64,000 bases of DNA from Limimaricola hongkongensis DSM 17492 (GCF_000600975.2 NZ_KK088650.1:186001-250000), one strand, 5' to 3'; counted from the first letter of the stretch, positions 53,497 to 63,080 are shown. Notes: generated from the letters alone by a model not told the origin. A program made the numbers and translations.

Positions 53497-53919
53497 TCAG
53501 CCGACGCGGCGCCCGTCGGCGTCGATCACCGGCGTCCCGTCTTCCTTGAAAAGCGGGCCGGGCGGCAGCGCGTCGAGCAGGTCGAGCACGGTTTCGGACG
53601 GGCGGCACAGCCGCACCCCCTTGGGGCTCGCGACGATGGGCCGGTTCACCAGCACCGGATGCGCGACCATGGCGTCGAGCAGCGCGTCGTCGCCGACGCT
53701 CTCGTCCAGCAGCCCAAGCTCGGCCGCGGGCGACTTCGAGGTCCTGAGCGCCGCCCGCGGGCTGAGACCGGCGGCGGCGAACAGGGCGAGAAGCTGCGGT
53801 TTCGTCCAGCCGGTGTCGAGATATTCGATCACGACCGGCTCCGTGCCCGAGGCGCGGATCAGGTCGAGCACGTTGCGCGAGGTGCCGCAATCGGGGTTGT
53901 GATGGATGACGATGCTCAT
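53497..53919 (-). CDS. arsC: Arsenate reductase ArsC (glutaredoxin-coupled type)
   Basis: A 140-aa cytosolic reductase of arsenate to arsenite. The catalytic Cys11 is in IHHNPDCGTSRNVL, the family form. Other segments are PVVIEYLDTGWTK and RPIVASPKGVRLCRPSETVL, with the Arg residues that bind oxyanion. It overlaps aqpS by four bases and is the third gene of arsR-aqpS-arsC. Confidence 0.94.
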   Translation of the reverse strand: MSIVIHHNPDCGTSRNVLDLIRASGTEPVVIEYLDTGWTKPQLLALFAAAGLSPRAALRTSKSPAAELGLLDESVGDDALLDAMVAHPVLVNRPIVASPKGVRLCRPSETVLDLLDALPPGPLFKEDGTPVIDADGRRVG

Positions 53920-54590
53920 GCGGAGGTCTCCTGTCGGGCGTTCGGGGCAAAGAGCCAGCCCGCCACCGCCACGCCGATCATCGCGCCCGCCAGCTGCGCC
54001 ACGACGAAGCCGGGCAGGTCGAAGGGCCGGATGCCGGAAAAGGTGTCGGTGAAGCTGCGCGCGATGGCGACGGCGGGGTTGGCAAAGCTGGTCGAGGCGG
54101 TGAACCAGTAGGCGGCGGTGATGTAGAGCCCCACCAGCCACGGCACCGCGGCGGGCGCCTGCCGGACCCCGGCAAGGATGGTGAAGACGAGGCCGAAGGT
54201 CGCCACGATTTCCGCAAGCCATTGCGGCCCGCCGGTGCGGATCCTGGTCGCGGTCTGCAATACCGGCAGGTCGAACATCCCGTGCGCCAGCAGCGCCCCC
54301 GCGATGCCGCCCGCCACCTGCGCGAGGATATAGGGCGCGACCTCGCTCCACGGCGCCTGTCGGCGCACCGCGAAGGCCAGCGTCACGGCGGGGTTGAAAT
54401 GCGCGCCCGAGATCGGCCCGAGACAGGTGATCAGCACCACGAGGATCGCCCCGGTGGGCAGCGTGTTGCCCAAGAGCGCCAGCGCCACGTCGTCGGTCAG
54501 GCTTTCGGCCATGATCCCCGAGCCGACCACCGCGCAGACCAGCAGGCCGGTGCCCAGCGCTTCGGCGAACAGACGGCGCGCGAGGCTCAT
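53916..54590 (-). CDS. aqpS: Aquaglyceroporin-family channel, probable arsenite exporter AqpS
   Basis: A 224-aa MIP channel with six helices and two half-helices carrying NPA boxes in [16 protein letters not shown] and [15 protein letters not shown], the latter with the selectivity Arg. In Sinorhizobium meliloti an aquaporin between arsR and arsC lets arsenite out down its gradient in place of an ArsB pump; the order here is the same. ATG 54590 overlaps the arsR stop (ATGA). Confidence 0.9.
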   Translation of the reverse strand: MSLARRLFAEALGTGLLVCAVVGSGIMAESLTDDVALALLGNTLPTGAILVVLITCLGPISGAHFNPAVTLAFAVRRQAPWSEVAPYILAQVAGGIAGALLAHGMFDLPVLQTATRIRTGGPQWLAEIVATFGLVFTILAGVRQAPAAVPWLVGLYITAAYWFTASTSFANPAVAIARSFTDTFSGIRPFDLPGFVVAQLAGAMIGVAVAGWLFAPNARQETSA

Positions 54591-54904
54591 GCTTCCGCTC
54601 CGGGGCGGCACAGCTCGGGCTGGCCGCCGCAGCAATCCTCGACGAGGAAATCCACCAGCGCGCCGACGCACTCCATCCGCGCGAAATAGCGGATGGAGCG
54701 GCCTTCGCGGCGGCTGTCGACCAGCCCGGCGCCGTGCAGCACCGACAGGTTGGCCGACATGGTGTTCTGCCGCGCGCCAAGCGCCTCGGCGATCTCGCCC
54801 GCGGCAAGCCCCGAAGGCCCCGCCTTGACCAGAAGCCGGAAGGCATCGAGCCGCGAAGGCTGGGCGAGGGCGGCGAGGGCCGTGATGGCGTCTGTCTGTT
54901 CCAT
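54587..54904 (-). CDS. arsR: ArsR-family arsenic-responsive repressor
   Basis: A 105-aa winged-helix repressor. Segments are [20 protein letters not shown], the recognition helix [19 protein letters not shown] and [11 protein letters not shown]. The As(III) ligands seem to be the C-terminal vicinal Cys pair in [11 protein letters not shown] instead of the ELCVCDL site of plasmid ArsR. It is first in arsR-aqpS-arsC, and release from DNA on arsenite binding would induce the operon. Confidence 0.93.
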   Translation of the reverse strand: MEQTDAITALAALAQPSRLDAFRLLVKAGPSGLAAGEIAEALGARQNTMSANLSVLHGAGLVDSRREGRSIRYFARMECVGALVDFLVEDCCGGQPELCRPGAEA

Positions 54905-54915
54905 GAATCTGGAAT

Positions 54916-54928
54916 TATCGATATGATA
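54916..54928. promoter_or_regulatory. AT-rich palindromic segment upstream of arsR
   Basis: TATCGATA at 54916-54923 is a perfect palindrome in an AT-rich stretch continuing ATATGATA, 12 bases before the arsR start and 58 before tgt. AT-rich dyads at this place are typical ArsR operators. Length and spacing are not decisive. Confidence 0.4.
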
Positions 54929-54985
54929 GGCCCCCGTCAAGCCATGCCGATTGCGCGGCGCCGCGTTGGGCGCTATCGCCGGACC

Positions 54986-56110
54986 ATGAGCTTTTCCTTT
55001 TCCCTGAACGCCACCGATGGCGCCGCCCGCACCGGGGTCATCTCGACCCCGCGCGGCGAGATCCGCACCCCCGCCTTCATGCCGGTCGGCACCGCCGCCA
55101 CCGTCAAGGCGATGATGCCCGACAGCGTGCGCCAGACCGGCGCCGACATCCTTCTGGGCAACACCTATCATCTGATGCTGCGCCCGACGGCCGAACGGAT
55201 CGACCGGCTCGGGGGGCTGCACAGGTTCATGAACTGGGATCGGCCGATCCTCACGGATTCGGGTGGATTCCAGGTGATGAGCCTGGCGTCCCTGCGCAAG
55301 CTCACCGAGCGCGGCGTCACCTTCAAGAGCCATATCGACGGCTCCAAGCACGAGATCACGCCCGAACGCTCGATGGAGATCCAGAAGCTTCTGGGCTCCG
55401 ACATCGTCATGGCCTTCGACGAATGCCCGGCGCTTCCGGCGGATCGCGAGCGGATCGCGGAGTCGATGCGGTTGTCGATGCGCTGGGCGCAGCGCAGCCG
55501 CGACGCCTTTGGCGACCGGCCCGGCCACGCGCTGTTCGGCATCCAGCAGGGCGGTCTGGAGCCGGATCTGCGCGAGGAGAGCGCCGAGAAGCTGCGCGAG
55601 ATCGGCTTTGAGGGCTACGCCGTGGGCGGGCTCGCGGTGGGCGAGGGGCAGGAGGCGATGTTCGGCTGTCTCGATTACGCGCCCGGCCAACTGCCCGAAG
55701 ACAAGCCGCGCTATCTCATGGGGGTGGGCAAGCCCGACGACATCGTCGGCGCCGTCAAGCGCGGCATCGACATGATGGATTGCGTGCTGCCGTCGCGATC
55801 GGGGCGGACGGGGCAGGCCTGGACCCGGCGCGGGCAGGTCAATTTGCGCAATGCCCGCCATGCCGACGATCCGCGTCCCCTGGATGAAGACTGCACCTGC
55901 CCGGCCTGCCGCAACTACAGCCGCGCCTATCTGCACCATGTCGTGCGCAGCCAAGAGATGATCGCGGGCATGCTGCTGACATGGCACAATCTGCATTACT
56001 ACCAGGAGCTGATGGGCGGGATGCGCGATGCCATCGCGGATCACGATTTCGAAGGCTTCGAGGCGCGGTTTCACGCCCGGCGCGCCGAGGGGGATATCGA
56101 GCGGCTCTAG
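54986..56110 (+). CDS. tgt: tRNA-guanine transglycosylase
   Basis: A 374-aa enzyme that swaps guanine-34 for preQ1 in GUN-anticodon tRNAs, which include the tRNA-Asp(GTC) encoded 8 kb away. Catalytic segments are [12 protein letters not shown] and [15 protein letters not shown], the second Asp in [13 protein letters not shown], and the zinc site in [19 protein letters not shown] 54986 gives the normal length. It is divergent from arsR. Confidence 0.95.
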   Translation: MSFSFSLNATDGAARTGVISTPRGEIRTPAFMPVGTAATVKAMMPDSVRQTGADILLGNTYHLMLRPTAERIDRLGGLHRFMNWDRPILTDSGGFQVMSLASLRKLTERGVTFKSHIDGSKHEITPERSMEIQKLLGSDIVMAFDECPALPADRERIAESMRLSMRWAQRSRDAFGDRPGHALFGIQQGGLEPDLREESAEKLREIGFEGYAVGGLAVGEGQEAMFGCLDYAPGQLPEDKPRYLMGVGKPDDIVGAVKRGIDMMDCVLPSRSGRTGQAWTRRGQVNLRNARHADDPRPLDEDCTCPACRNYSRAYLHHVVRSQEMIAGMLLTWHNLHYYQELMGGMRDAIADHDFEGFEARFHARRAEGDIERL

Positions 56111-56120
56111 GGCAGGGACG

Positions 56121-56153
56121 GGATTTGCGTATTTTTTGAATGGTGAAAGGGGA
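56121..56153 (+). repeat. Copy of the dispersed intergenic repeat, after tgt
   Basis: A 33-base copy starting GGATTTGCGTATTTTTTGAA and ending TGGTGAAAGGGGA, 10 bases after the tgt stop and in its direction. It has a T6 run and could act in transcript ending. Confidence 0.78.
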
Positions 56154-56285
56154 TGCCGGCGGGCCATCGTCGCCGGTTCCTCCGCCTGTGGTGCGCGGAC
56201 GCACAGCAATCCGCGCGAAGCCTCCGTCTTGCGGCGCTGCAGCGACGGCATAGCTCGGGTCCAACCTTTTCACGAGGATCCGAGA

Positions 56286-57383
56286 ATGACCGACAAGCTG
56301 TTCACCCCCGGCACGCTGGGCGACGTCGAGCTGAAGAACCGCGTCCTGATGGCGCCGCTGACCCGCAACCGCGCCAGCCGCGAGGGCGACGCGCCCTACG
56401 ACATCCATGTCGAATATTACCGCCAGCGCGCGGGCGCGGGGCTCATCATCACCGAGGCCACGCAGATCACCCCCGAGGGCAAGGGCTATATCCAGACCCC
56501 CGGCATCTACAGCCGCGAACAGATCGACGGTTGGAAGCGGGTCGTGGACGCCGTGCATGGCGAGGGCGGCAAGATCGCCCTGCAGCTGTGGCATGTGGGC
56601 CGGATCAGCCATGTCTCGCTGCAGGAAAACGGCCAGAAACCGGTCGCGCCCTCGGCGATCAAGGCCGAGGCGCAGACCGTGACCGAAGAGGGCTTCGTCG
56701 ACGTGTCCGAACCGCGCGCTCTGGAGACCGGCGAAATGCCGCGGCTCGTGGAGGATTACCGCCGCGCGGCGCAGAACGCGCGCGAGGCGGGCTTCGACAT
56801 GGTCGAGATCCACGCCGCCAACGGCTATTTGCTCGACCAGTTCATCCGCGACGGCGCCAACAAGCGCGACGACGCCTATGGCGGCAGCCCCGAGAACCGC
56901 GCGCGGCTGATCCTCGAGGTGGTCGACGCGGTGGTCGAGGTCTATGGCGCCGGGCGCACCGGCATCCGCCTGTCGCCGCTGATCGAGGTGGCCGGGCTGA
57001 GCGACAGCGACCCGATGTCGGTCTATGGCTATCTCATCCCCGAGCTGAGCCGGCGCGGCATCGCCTATGTCCACATGGTGGAGCCGGGCACGCAGGGCGA
57101 TCTCGACCAGGATCTCGGGCACAAGACCGCGCAGCTGCGCGAGCTGTTCGACGGCGCCTACATCGCCAATGCCGGCTATGGGCGCGACAGCGCGATCCGC
57201 GTCACGAACAGCGGGCAGGCCGATTTCGTGGCCTTCGGGCGGCCCTATATCGCCAACCCCGATCTGGCGCGGAGGCTGGAGATCGACGCCGAGCTGAACG
57301 AGGGCGACCAGTCGACCTATTACGGCGGCGGCGTCGAGGGCTATCTCGATTATCCGACGCTCGAACAGCAAAAAGCCGCCTGA
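56286..57383 (+). CDS. Old Yellow Enzyme family alkene reductase (NemA/xenobiotic reductase type)
   Basis: A 365-aa FMN enzyme using NAD(P)H to reduce activated C=C bonds or nitro esters. Segments are NRVLMAPLTRNRASREG, LQLWHVGRISH (with the His near the active site), VEIHAANGYLLDQFIRDG, GGSPENRARLILEVV and FVAFGRPYIANPDLA. It has GAGGA seven bases before ATG 56286. These enzymes help in electrophile or nitro-compound stress. The physiological substrate is open. Confidence 0.93.
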   Translation: MTDKLFTPGTLGDVELKNRVLMAPLTRNRASREGDAPYDIHVEYYRQRAGAGLIITEATQITPEGKGYIQTPGIYSREQIDGWKRVVDAVHGEGGKIALQLWHVGRISHVSLQENGQKPVAPSAIKAEAQTVTEEGFVDVSEPRALETGEMPRLVEDYRRAAQNAREAGFDMVEIHAANGYLLDQFIRDGANKRDDAYGGSPENRARLILEVVDAVVEVYGAGRTGIRLSPLIEVAGLSDSDPMSVYGYLIPELSRRGIAYVHMVEPGTQGDLDQDLGHKTAQLRELFDGAYIANAGYGRDSAIRVTNSGQADFVAFGRPYIANPDLARRLEIDAELNEGDQSTYYGGGVEGYLDYPTLEQQKAA

Positions 57384-57466
57384 CCGATCACCGGGCGGGC
57401 GGGGCATCGCGCCTTGCCCGCCCCCGCTCCGCCGGGCACATTGCCGCGAGAGCCGCGCGACACGCG

Positions 57467-57494
57467 CTTGAACTGGCCGGTCGGTTCACCCAAG
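57467..57494 (+). promoter_or_regulatory. Possible heat-shock (sigma-32) promoter of lon
   Basis: CTTGAA at 57467-57472 matches the sigma-32 -35 box. CACCCAAG follows after a 14-base spacer at about 57487-57494 and weakly resembles the -10 box. It is about 83 bases before lon, a typical sigma-32 target. The match at -10 is poor. The other 150 bases of this gap show nothing. Confidence 0.35.
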
Positions 57495-57576
57495 TAACAC
57501 CCCGGACAGGAGACGGTCACAAGGCTGCCGCACAGCGGGGTCAGACCGTCTTGCCAAGAACAAGGATACAAAGAGC

Positions 57577-59988
57577 ATGCAAGAGTCCCTCAGCCCCTCC
57601 TACCCGGTGCTGCCTCTGCGCGACATCGTGGTGTTCCCGCACATGATCGTGCCGCTCTTCGTGGGCCGCGAGAAATCGGTGCGCGCGCTGGAAGAGGTCA
57701 TGGCCGATGACAAGCAGATCCTGCTGTCGAGCCAGGTCGATCCCGGCGTCGACGAGCCGAGCTCGGAGGGCATCTACAAGGCCGGCGTGCTGGCGAACGT
57801 GCTGCAGCTTCTGAAGCTGCCCGACGGCACCGTGAAGGTGCTGGTCGAAGGCAAGACGCGGGTGCGCATCACCGAGTTCGTCGACAATGACAGCTTCTTC
57901 GAGGCCCGCGCCGAATACCTGACCGAGACGCCCGGCGACCGCGACATCGTCGCCGCGCTGGTGCAGAGCGTCGCGCAGGAATTCGAGCGCTATTCGAAGA
58001 TCCGCAAGAACATCCCCGAGGAGGCGCTTTCGGCCGTCACCGAGGCGAGCGATCCCGACAAGCTGGCCGACCTCGTCGCCGGTCATCTCGGCATCGACGT
58101 GAAGCAAAAGCAGGATCTCTTGGAGACGCTCGACATCGGCGAGCGGCTGGAGAAGGTCTATGGCCTGATGCAGGGCGAGATGTCGGTGCTGCAGGTCGAG
58201 AAGAAGATCAAGACCCGCGTCAAGAGCCAGATGGAGAAGACCCAGCGCGAATATTACCTGAATGAGCAGATGAAGGCCATTCAGAAGGAGCTGGGCGACG
58301 GCGAGGAGGGCGAAGGCGAGGTCGCCGAGCTCGAAAAGCGCATCGAGGAGACCAAGCTTTCGGACGAGGCGCGCGAAAAGGCGCAGGCCGAGCTCAAGAA
58401 GCTCAAGAACATGAGCCCGATGTCCGCCGAAGCCACGGTCGTGCGCAACTATCTCGACTGGCTGCTCTCGATCCCGTGGAACGCGCCCTCGCGCACGAAA
58501 AAGGATCTCGGCCACGCCCAGAAGGTGCTCGACGACGACCATTTCGGCCTCGAGAAGGTCAAGGAGCGGATCGTCGAATACCTCGCCGTGCAGCAGCGCT
58601 CGAAGAAGCTGAAGGGGCCGATCATGTGCCTCGTCGGCCCGCCGGGCGTCGGCAAGACCTCGCTCGGCAAATCGGTCGCGAAATCGACGGGGCGCGAGTT
58701 CATCCGCATCAGCCTTGGCGGCGTGCGGGACGAGTCCGAGATCCGCGGTCACCGCCGGACCTATATCGGCTCCATGCCGGGCAAGATCATCCAGGCGCTG
58801 AAGAAGGCCAAGACCTCGAACCCGCTGATCCTGCTCGACGAGATCGACAAGATGGGGCAGGACTTCCGCGGCGATCCGGCGAGCGCGATGCTCGAGGTGC
58901 TCGATCCCGAGCAGAACGGCACCTTCGTCGATCATTACCTCGAGGTCGAATACGACCTGTCGAACGTGATGTTCCTGACCACGGCGAACTCCTACAACAT
59001 GCCGGGGCCGCTTCTGGACCGGATGGAGATCATCAGCCTCGCGGGCTACACCGAGGAAGAAAAGCGCGAGATCGCGCGCCAGCACCTGCTGCCCAAGGTT
59101 CTCAAGAACCACGGGCTGAAGGACAAGGAGTTCGCGATCGACGACGCGGCGCTCACCGAGATGGTGCGCACCTATACCCGCGAAGCCGGCGTGCGGAACC
59201 TCGAGCGCGAGCTGTCGAAGATCGCCCGCAAGGCGGTGACCAAGATCGTCCGCAAGGAGGTTACCTCGGTCGAGGTGACGCCTGCGAATCTCGACGACTT
59301 TCTCGGCGTGAAGCAGTTCCGCTACGGGCTGGCCGAGAAGGAGGACCAGGTCGGCGTCGTCACGGGTCTGGCCTGGACATCGGTGGGCGGCGACCTGCTG
59401 CACATCGAGGCGCTCAAGCTGCCGGGCAAGGGCCGGATGAAGACCACCGGCAAGCTCGGCGACGTGATGAAGGAATCGATCGACGCGGCGTCGAGCTACG
59501 TGCGCTCGATCAGCCCGCAGATCGGGGTGAAACCGCCGCGCTTCGACCGGATGGACATCCACGTCCACGTCCCGGACGGGGCGACCCCGAAGGACGGGCC
59601 CTCGGCCGGTCTCGCCATGGTGACCTCGATCGTGTCGGTGCTGACCGGGATTCCGATCCGCAAGGACATCGCCATGACCGGCGAGGTGAGCTTGCGCGGC
59701 AACGCCATGCCGATCGGCGGTCTGAAGGAAAAGCTGCTCGCCGCGCTTCGGGGCGGCATCAAGACGGTGCTGATCCCGGAGGAGAACGAGAAGGATCTCG
59801 CCGAGATCCCCGACGTGGTGAAGCAGGGGCTGGAGATCATCCCCGTGACCCACGTGTCCGAGGTGCTCAAGCACGCGCTGGTGCGCCAGCCCGAGCCGAT
59901 CGAGTGGGACGAGGAGGCCGAAGAGGCCGCCGCCGCCGCCCGTGCGCTCGAAGGCCGCGATGGCACCGGCAGCACGGCCCATCACTGA
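57577..59988 (+). CDS. lon: ATP-dependent protease Lon
   Basis: An 803-aa soluble hexameric AAA+ protease that degrades misfolded and some regulatory proteins. The N-terminal LAN domain starts [19 protein letters not shown]. Walker A is [13 protein letters not shown], Walker B is [10 protein letters not shown], and the protease domain has the catalytic Ser in [12 protein letters not shown] and Lys in [17 protein letters not shown] lies shortly before ATG 57577. It is monocistronic with its own terminator. Confidence 0.97.
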   Translation: MQESLSPSYPVLPLRDIVVFPHMIVPLFVGREKSVRALEEVMADDKQILLSSQVDPGVDEPSSEGIYKAGVLANVLQLLKLPDGTVKVLVEGKTRVRITEFVDNDSFFEARAEYLTETPGDRDIVAALVQSVAQEFERYSKIRKNIPEEALSAVTEASDPDKLADLVAGHLGIDVKQKQDLLETLDIGERLEKVYGLMQGEMSVLQVEKKIKTRVKSQMEKTQREYYLNEQMKAIQKELGDGEEGEGEVAELEKRIEETKLSDEAREKAQAELKKLKNMSPMSAEATVVRNYLDWLLSIPWNAPSRTKKDLGHAQKVLDDDHFGLEKVKERIVEYLAVQQRSKKLKGPIMCLVGPPGVGKTSLGKSVAKSTGREFIRISLGGVRDESEIRGHRRTYIGSMPGKIIQALKKAKTSNPLILLDEIDKMGQDFRGDPASAMLEVLDPEQNGTFVDHYLEVEYDLSNVMFLTTANSYNMPGPLLDRMEIISLAGYTEEEKREIARQHLLPKVLKNHGLKDKEFAIDDAALTEMVRTYTREAGVRNLERELSKIARKAVTKIVRKEVTSVEVTPANLDDFLGVKQFRYGLAEKEDQVGVVTGLAWTSVGGDLLHIEALKLPGKGRMKTTGKLGDVMKESIDAASSYVRSISPQIGVKPPRFDRMDIHVHVPDGATPKDGPSAGLAMVTSIVSVLTGIPIRKDIAMTGEVSLRGNAMPIGGLKEKLLAALRGGIKTVLIPEENEKDLAEIPDVVKQGLEIIPVTHVSEVLKHALVRQPEPIEWDEEAEEAAAAARALEGRDGTGSTAHH

Positions 59989-60010
59989 GCCGCCGCCATG
60001 ATGCGACGGG

Positions 60011-60036
60011 AAAGGGCGCCCCTCGGGGCGCCCTTT
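60011..60036 (+). terminator. Rho-independent terminator of lon
   Basis: An 11-bp stem (60011-60021 with 60026-60036) begins 22 bases after the lon stop. It closes CTCG, contains the TTTT at 60034-60037 and is followed by TTTTT at 60040-60044. Confidence 0.88.
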
Positions 60037-60107
60037 TCGTTTTTCGCCAGATTGCCGCAGGGGAGGTCTTGCGCCCTGCGCCGCGGGGCGCTAAACGACG
60101 CGCCAAC

Positions 60108-60182
60108 GGGTGATTAGCTCAGTGGTAGAGCGCTTCGTTCACATCGAAGATGTCAGGGGTTCAAATCCCTTATCACCCACCA
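60108..60182 (+). tRNA. tRNA-Val, anticodon CAC
   Basis: A 75-base cloverleaf. Acceptor GGGTGAT pairs with ATCACCC, the anticodon stem CTTCG/CGAAG holds loop TTCACAT (anticodon CAC, reading GUG), the T arm has GGTTCAAATC, and CCA is encoded. Confidence 0.95.
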
Positions 60183-60190
60183 TGATACGG

Positions 60191-60217
60191 AAGGCGCGCC
60201 CATCGGGCGCGCCTTTT
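60191..60217. terminator. Terminator between tRNA-Val and the convergent nucleosidase gene
   Basis: An 11-bp stem (60191-60201 with 60205-60215) closes an ATC loop and runs into TTTT. It ends the tRNA transcript and lies just past the convergent nucleosidase stop. Confidence 0.85.
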
Positions 60218-60222
60218 GCGTT

Positions 60223-61110
60223 TCACCCCTGCGGCACCCGCGCCAGCACCGCGCGCATCAGCCGCGCCGAATTGGTCGCCGCCACCGACAGGAAGGCCGC
60301 GATCTCGTTTTCGCCGTCGCCGCCGCCCGCGAGGTCTGACAGCGACCGAAACGCGATGAAGGGCACGGCGTTGGCATAGGCCACCTGCGCGACGCTGGCG
60401 CTCTCCATGTCGAGCACGCGGGCCTCGAACATCTCGAAGGCGTGGTCACGAAAGCCGGCATTGTCCATGAAGACCGGCCCCGAGACGCCATTGCCGCCGA
60501 TCACCACCTGCGGCGCGGTCTCGCCGACCTGTTCGAGCACGACGCCCTGGGCCGCCGCCTGCGCAATCTCCATCAGCGCCGGGTCGCTGTCGAACCAGAA
60601 CCGGCTTTCGGGCGCATGGCCGCCCGGCGGTACCACGTCGACGCCGCGCGTGTGGATCATGCCGTAATTGGCCACCGGCGCGCCCATCCAGCCGGGCAGC
60701 GCGTAGCCCTGCGCCGTCTCGCGGGCAAACGCCCCTTCGAGGTAATGCGCCCAGCGTTCGGCTACCACCACGTCGCCGATGCCGAGGCTCGGGTCGACGC
60801 CGCCGGCGATGCCGGAAAACAGGATCGCGGTGACGTTGAAATGATCGAGCGCGGCTTGCGTCGTCATCGCGGCGTTGACCATCGAGATGCCCGACAGGAA
60901 CAGCACCACCTCGCGCCCTTCGAGCCGCCCGGTCAGGTAGGTCGCAGGCCCGATGCGCCGAGTTTCGGGCGCCTCCAGCGCGGCTTCGAGAAGCGCGATC
61001 TCGGGCGCAAAGGCCGAGATCACCGCGATTCGCGGCAGGCGGTCGGGCGGCGCCGAGGTCAGGGGCTGCGCCTGCGCGATGGCGTCTGCGCCGAGGGGGA
61101 ACTGGGTCAT
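60223..61110 (-). CDS. 5'-methylthioadenosine/S-adenosylhomocysteine nucleosidase-like protein
   Basis: A 295-aa PNP/UDP-family protein, longer than the 230-aa Pfs enzyme because of an N-terminal extension and a mid insert. Segments are RIAVISAFAPEIALLEAALE, LFSGIAGGVDPSLGIGDVVV, VLDMESASVAQVAY with the ribose-binding Met-Glu, and FIAFRSLSDLAGG with the catalytic Asp. It should cleave the glycosidic bond of MTA, SAH or related nucleosides. The insert leaves the precise substrate open. Confidence 0.85.
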   Translation of the reverse strand: MTQFPLGADAIAQAQPLTSAPPDRLPRIAVISAFAPEIALLEAALEAPETRRIGPATYLTGRLEGREVVLFLSGISMVNAAMTTQAALDHFNVTAILFSGIAGGVDPSLGIGDVVVAERWAHYLEGAFARETAQGYALPGWMGAPVANYGMIHTRGVDVVPPGGHAPESRFWFDSDPALMEIAQAAAQGVVLEQVGETAPQVVIGGNGVSGPVFMDNAGFRDHAFEMFEARVLDMESASVAQVAYANAVPFIAFRSLSDLAGGGDGENEIAAFLSVAATNSARLMRAVLARVPQG

Positions 61111-61192
61111 GCGAACTCCGCGATGCTGGTCGGTCGGCCCAGCTACGGCGCGCGGGCGGCGCGCGTCCAGCCCCCGCGCACGCCGCGGCCCG

Positions 61193-61441
61193 TCAGAAAA
61201 GCCGCCCGCCCGGTCCCGCCAGCCGCTTGCAGGGATCGGCGTCGGGCTCCAGCCCGATGTCGCGCGCGAGGTGCCGGTTCAAACGCAGCTCGCGCAGCCG
61301 CAGCACCTGCTGGGCGTGACGCATCGATTGCAGCTCGTCGCACAGCGCGGCGTCATGCGGGTCACGGGCGCGGCCACGGGGCGCGAACACCCCGGCAAGG
61401 CGGCGCAGTGGGTGGAACGGGCGGGGCAGGGTCATCGTCAT
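61193..61441 (-). CDS. Small DUF1127-like protein, probable SoxR target
   Basis: An 82-aa basic protein. The C-terminal part HAQQVLRLRELRLNRHLARDIGLEP has the DUF1127 (YjiS-like) core, in which a helix ends in DIGL. CCTCCGAGGAG supplies a good ribosome-binding site eight bases before ATG 61441. It is divergent from soxR, and the SoxR box has its -35 element facing this gene. Some DUF1127 peptides are linked to stress and small-RNA control in alphaproteobacteria; function here is unknown. Confidence 0.72.
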   Translation of the reverse strand: MTMTLPRPFHPLRRLAGVFAPRGRARDPHDAALCDELQSMRHAQQVLRLRELRLNRHLARDIGLEPDADPCKRLAGPGGRLF

Positions 61442-61493
61442 GGTCTTGGCTCCTCGGAGGCTTGCGATTCCGCTTGGGAGCCCTCAACCTGCG

Positions 61494-61513
61494 ACCTCAA
61501 GTAAGGTTGAGGT
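61494..61513 (-). promoter_or_regulatory. SoxR box with -35 element facing the DUF1127 gene
   Basis: ACCTCAAGTAAGGTTGAGGT has 7-base inverted ends ACCTCAA/TTGAGGT, the core of the soxS operator. On the minus strand TTGACC (61511-61516) is placed like the soxS -35 box. The -10 is weak. It lies eight bases before the soxR ATG, so bound SoxR could also repress soxR. Confidence 0.8.
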
Positions 61514-61521
61514 CAAGCGTC

Positions 61522-61989
61522 ATGCCGAGAAAACCCGTCCCCTCCGATCTCAGCGTCGGGCAGATGGCCGCGCGCGCCGGGGTGCCGGTTTCGACGCTGC
61601 ATTACTACGAGGCCGAGGGGCTGATCCGCAGCTGGCGCACGGAGGCCAATCACCGCCGTTATGACCGGCGCGAGCTGCGCCGCGTGGCGATCGTCAAGGT
61701 GGCGCAATCGGTGGGCGTGCCTTTGTCCGAGGTGCGGGCGGTGCTCGACCGCCTGCCGCGCGACCGCGCCGTGTCGGCGCGCGACTGGGCCGAGGCCGCG
61801 GCGCCGTGGCGCGCGCTGCTCGACGAACGGATCGCGCTGATGACCCGGCTACGCGACCAGATGGGGCATTGCATCGGCTGCGGCTGCCTGTCGCTCGATG
61901 CCTGTCCGCTTTATAACGGCGAGGATCGGCTGGGCCGCTTTGGCCCCGGCCCGCGCCGCTGGACCGGCGGCAGGGGAGAGCGCGCGTGA
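61522..61989 (+). CDS. soxR: Redox-sensitive transcriptional activator SoxR
   Basis: A 155-aa MerR-family regulator. The N-terminal winged helix has SVGQMAARAGVPVSTLHYYE and ANHRRYDRRELRRVAIVKVA. The [2Fe-2S] cysteines 117, 120, 122 and 128 are in GHCIGCGCLSLDACPLYN, the SoxR pattern. It responds to redox-cycling compounds. It overlaps the next gene (GTGA). Confidence 0.96.
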   Translation: MPRKPVPSDLSVGQMAARAGVPVSTLHYYEAEGLIRSWRTEANHRRYDRRELRRVAIVKVAQSVGVPLSEVRAVLDRLPRDRAVSARDWAEAAAPWRALLDERIALMTRLRDQMGHCIGCGCLSLDACPLYNGEDRLGRFGPGPRRWTGGRGERA

Positions 61990-62582
61990 GACTGCCCGAG
62001 ATCTACGTGTTGCGGCATGGCGAGACCGAGTGGAACCGCGCGCGGCGGATGCAAGGCGGGTTCGATTCGCAGCTGACCGAAACGGGCCGGGCGCAGGCCC
62101 GCGCCATGGGCCGGATGCTGGCCGCGCGCGGCGTCGATGCGGCGAGCCACCGATTGCTGTCTTCGCCGCAGGGCCGCGCCGTGGAGACCGCGCGCCTTGC
62201 CTTCGGCGTAGCACCCGAGCCCGATCCCCGGCTGCGCGAGATCGCCATGGGCGATTGGTCCGGGCTTGAGCGGGCCGAGATCGATGCGCGCTGGCCCGGC
62301 CCGCCGGGCGAGCATTTCATCGATTTCTACGCCCGCGCCCCGAACGGCGAGGGATTCGCCGCGCTCTGGGCGCGCTGCGCCGATCTTCTGGCCGATCTCG
62401 ACCGGCCCGCGATTCTCGTGACCCACGGCATGACCTCGCGGGTGCTGCGCACCATCGCGACGGGCGGCACGCGCGCCGATCTGGCGCGGCTGCCCGGCGG
62501 GCAGGGGGTGGTGTTTCGTTTGAAACAAGGGCGGCACGAGCGGCTCGTGGCCCCACTTGCAGCCGGGCAGGCGGGCCGCTAA
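61986..62582 (+). CDS. Histidine phosphatase (phosphoglycerate-mutase-like) family protein
   Basis: A 198-aa protein with the phosphorylated His in YVLRHGETEWN, SSPQGRAVETARL, and the second His in ILVTHGMTSRVL. The start is GTG 61986, overlapping the soxR stop. Substrates in this family range from sugar phosphates to alpha-ribazole phosphate; none can be assigned. It may be redox-linked through the soxR transcript. Confidence 0.88.
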   Translation: MRLPEIYVLRHGETEWNRARRMQGGFDSQLTETGRAQARAMGRMLAARGVDAASHRLLSSPQGRAVETARLAFGVAPEPDPRLREIAMGDWSGLERAEIDARWPGPPGEHFIDFYARAPNGEGFAALWARCADLLADLDRPAILVTHGMTSRVLRTIATGGTRADLARLPGGQGVVFRLKQGRHERLVAPLAAGQAGR

Positions 62583-62594
62583 ACGGAACCGCGC

Positions 62595-62670
<76 letters not shown>

Positions 62671-62880
62671 TCCCTTTCAGCTCCTTCTGCCAAGCCGCCG
62701 GGGTCGCGACGCGATTGCGGCGCTGCTTTCGTGGCGTCTTCCCCCTGTCCGGGGTCTTGCCCCGAGGTCAGGGCAAACAATCTCGCAAAGGGGGCGATTT
62801 TGCACGGATCGGCGCTTGACGCCCCCCGCCACTGTGCCTAGAACCCGCCTCACGTTCGGTGCTACCGGACGACGAGATGC

Positions 62881-62957
62881 GCGGTTGTAGCTCAGTTGGT
62901 TAGAGTACCGGCCTGTCACGCCGGGGGTCGCGGGTTCGAGCCCCGTCAACCGCGCCA
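62881..62957 (+). tRNA. tRNA-Asp, anticodon GTC (copy 1)
   Basis: A 77-base cloverleaf with acceptor GCGGTTG/CAACCGC, anticodon stem CCGGC/GCCGG and loop CTGTCAC (GTC), and encoded CCA. It is the same as copy 2 over its whole length. As a GUN tRNA it is a Tgt substrate. Confidence 0.95.
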
Positions 62958-62991
62958 TTCTCGTTCGTTCCAGATGCTCCGGGCCTTGTGC

Positions 62992-63068
62992 GCGGTTGTA
63001 GCTCAGTTGGTTAGAGTACCGGCCTGTCACGCCGGGGGTCGCGGGTTCGAGCCCCGTCAACCGCGCCA
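62992..63068 (+). tRNA. tRNA-Asp, anticodon GTC (copy 2)
   Basis: Identical to copy 1, 34 bases downstream of it in the same direction, so probably one transcript processed into two tRNAs. A terminator follows 12 bases later. Confidence 0.95.
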
Positions 63069-63080
63069 CTAGACGCCATC

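Noticed and set aside
57541-59985. 814-aa minus-strand frame over lon
   Set aside because: Lon is complete with all motifs on the plus strand; the minus frame is a mirror without ribosome-binding site or domains.
62881-63068. Direct 77-base repeat looked at as a mobile-element or attachment site
   Set aside because: Both copies are complete tRNA-Asp genes with a short spacer and a shared terminator. No integrase or element lies beside them.
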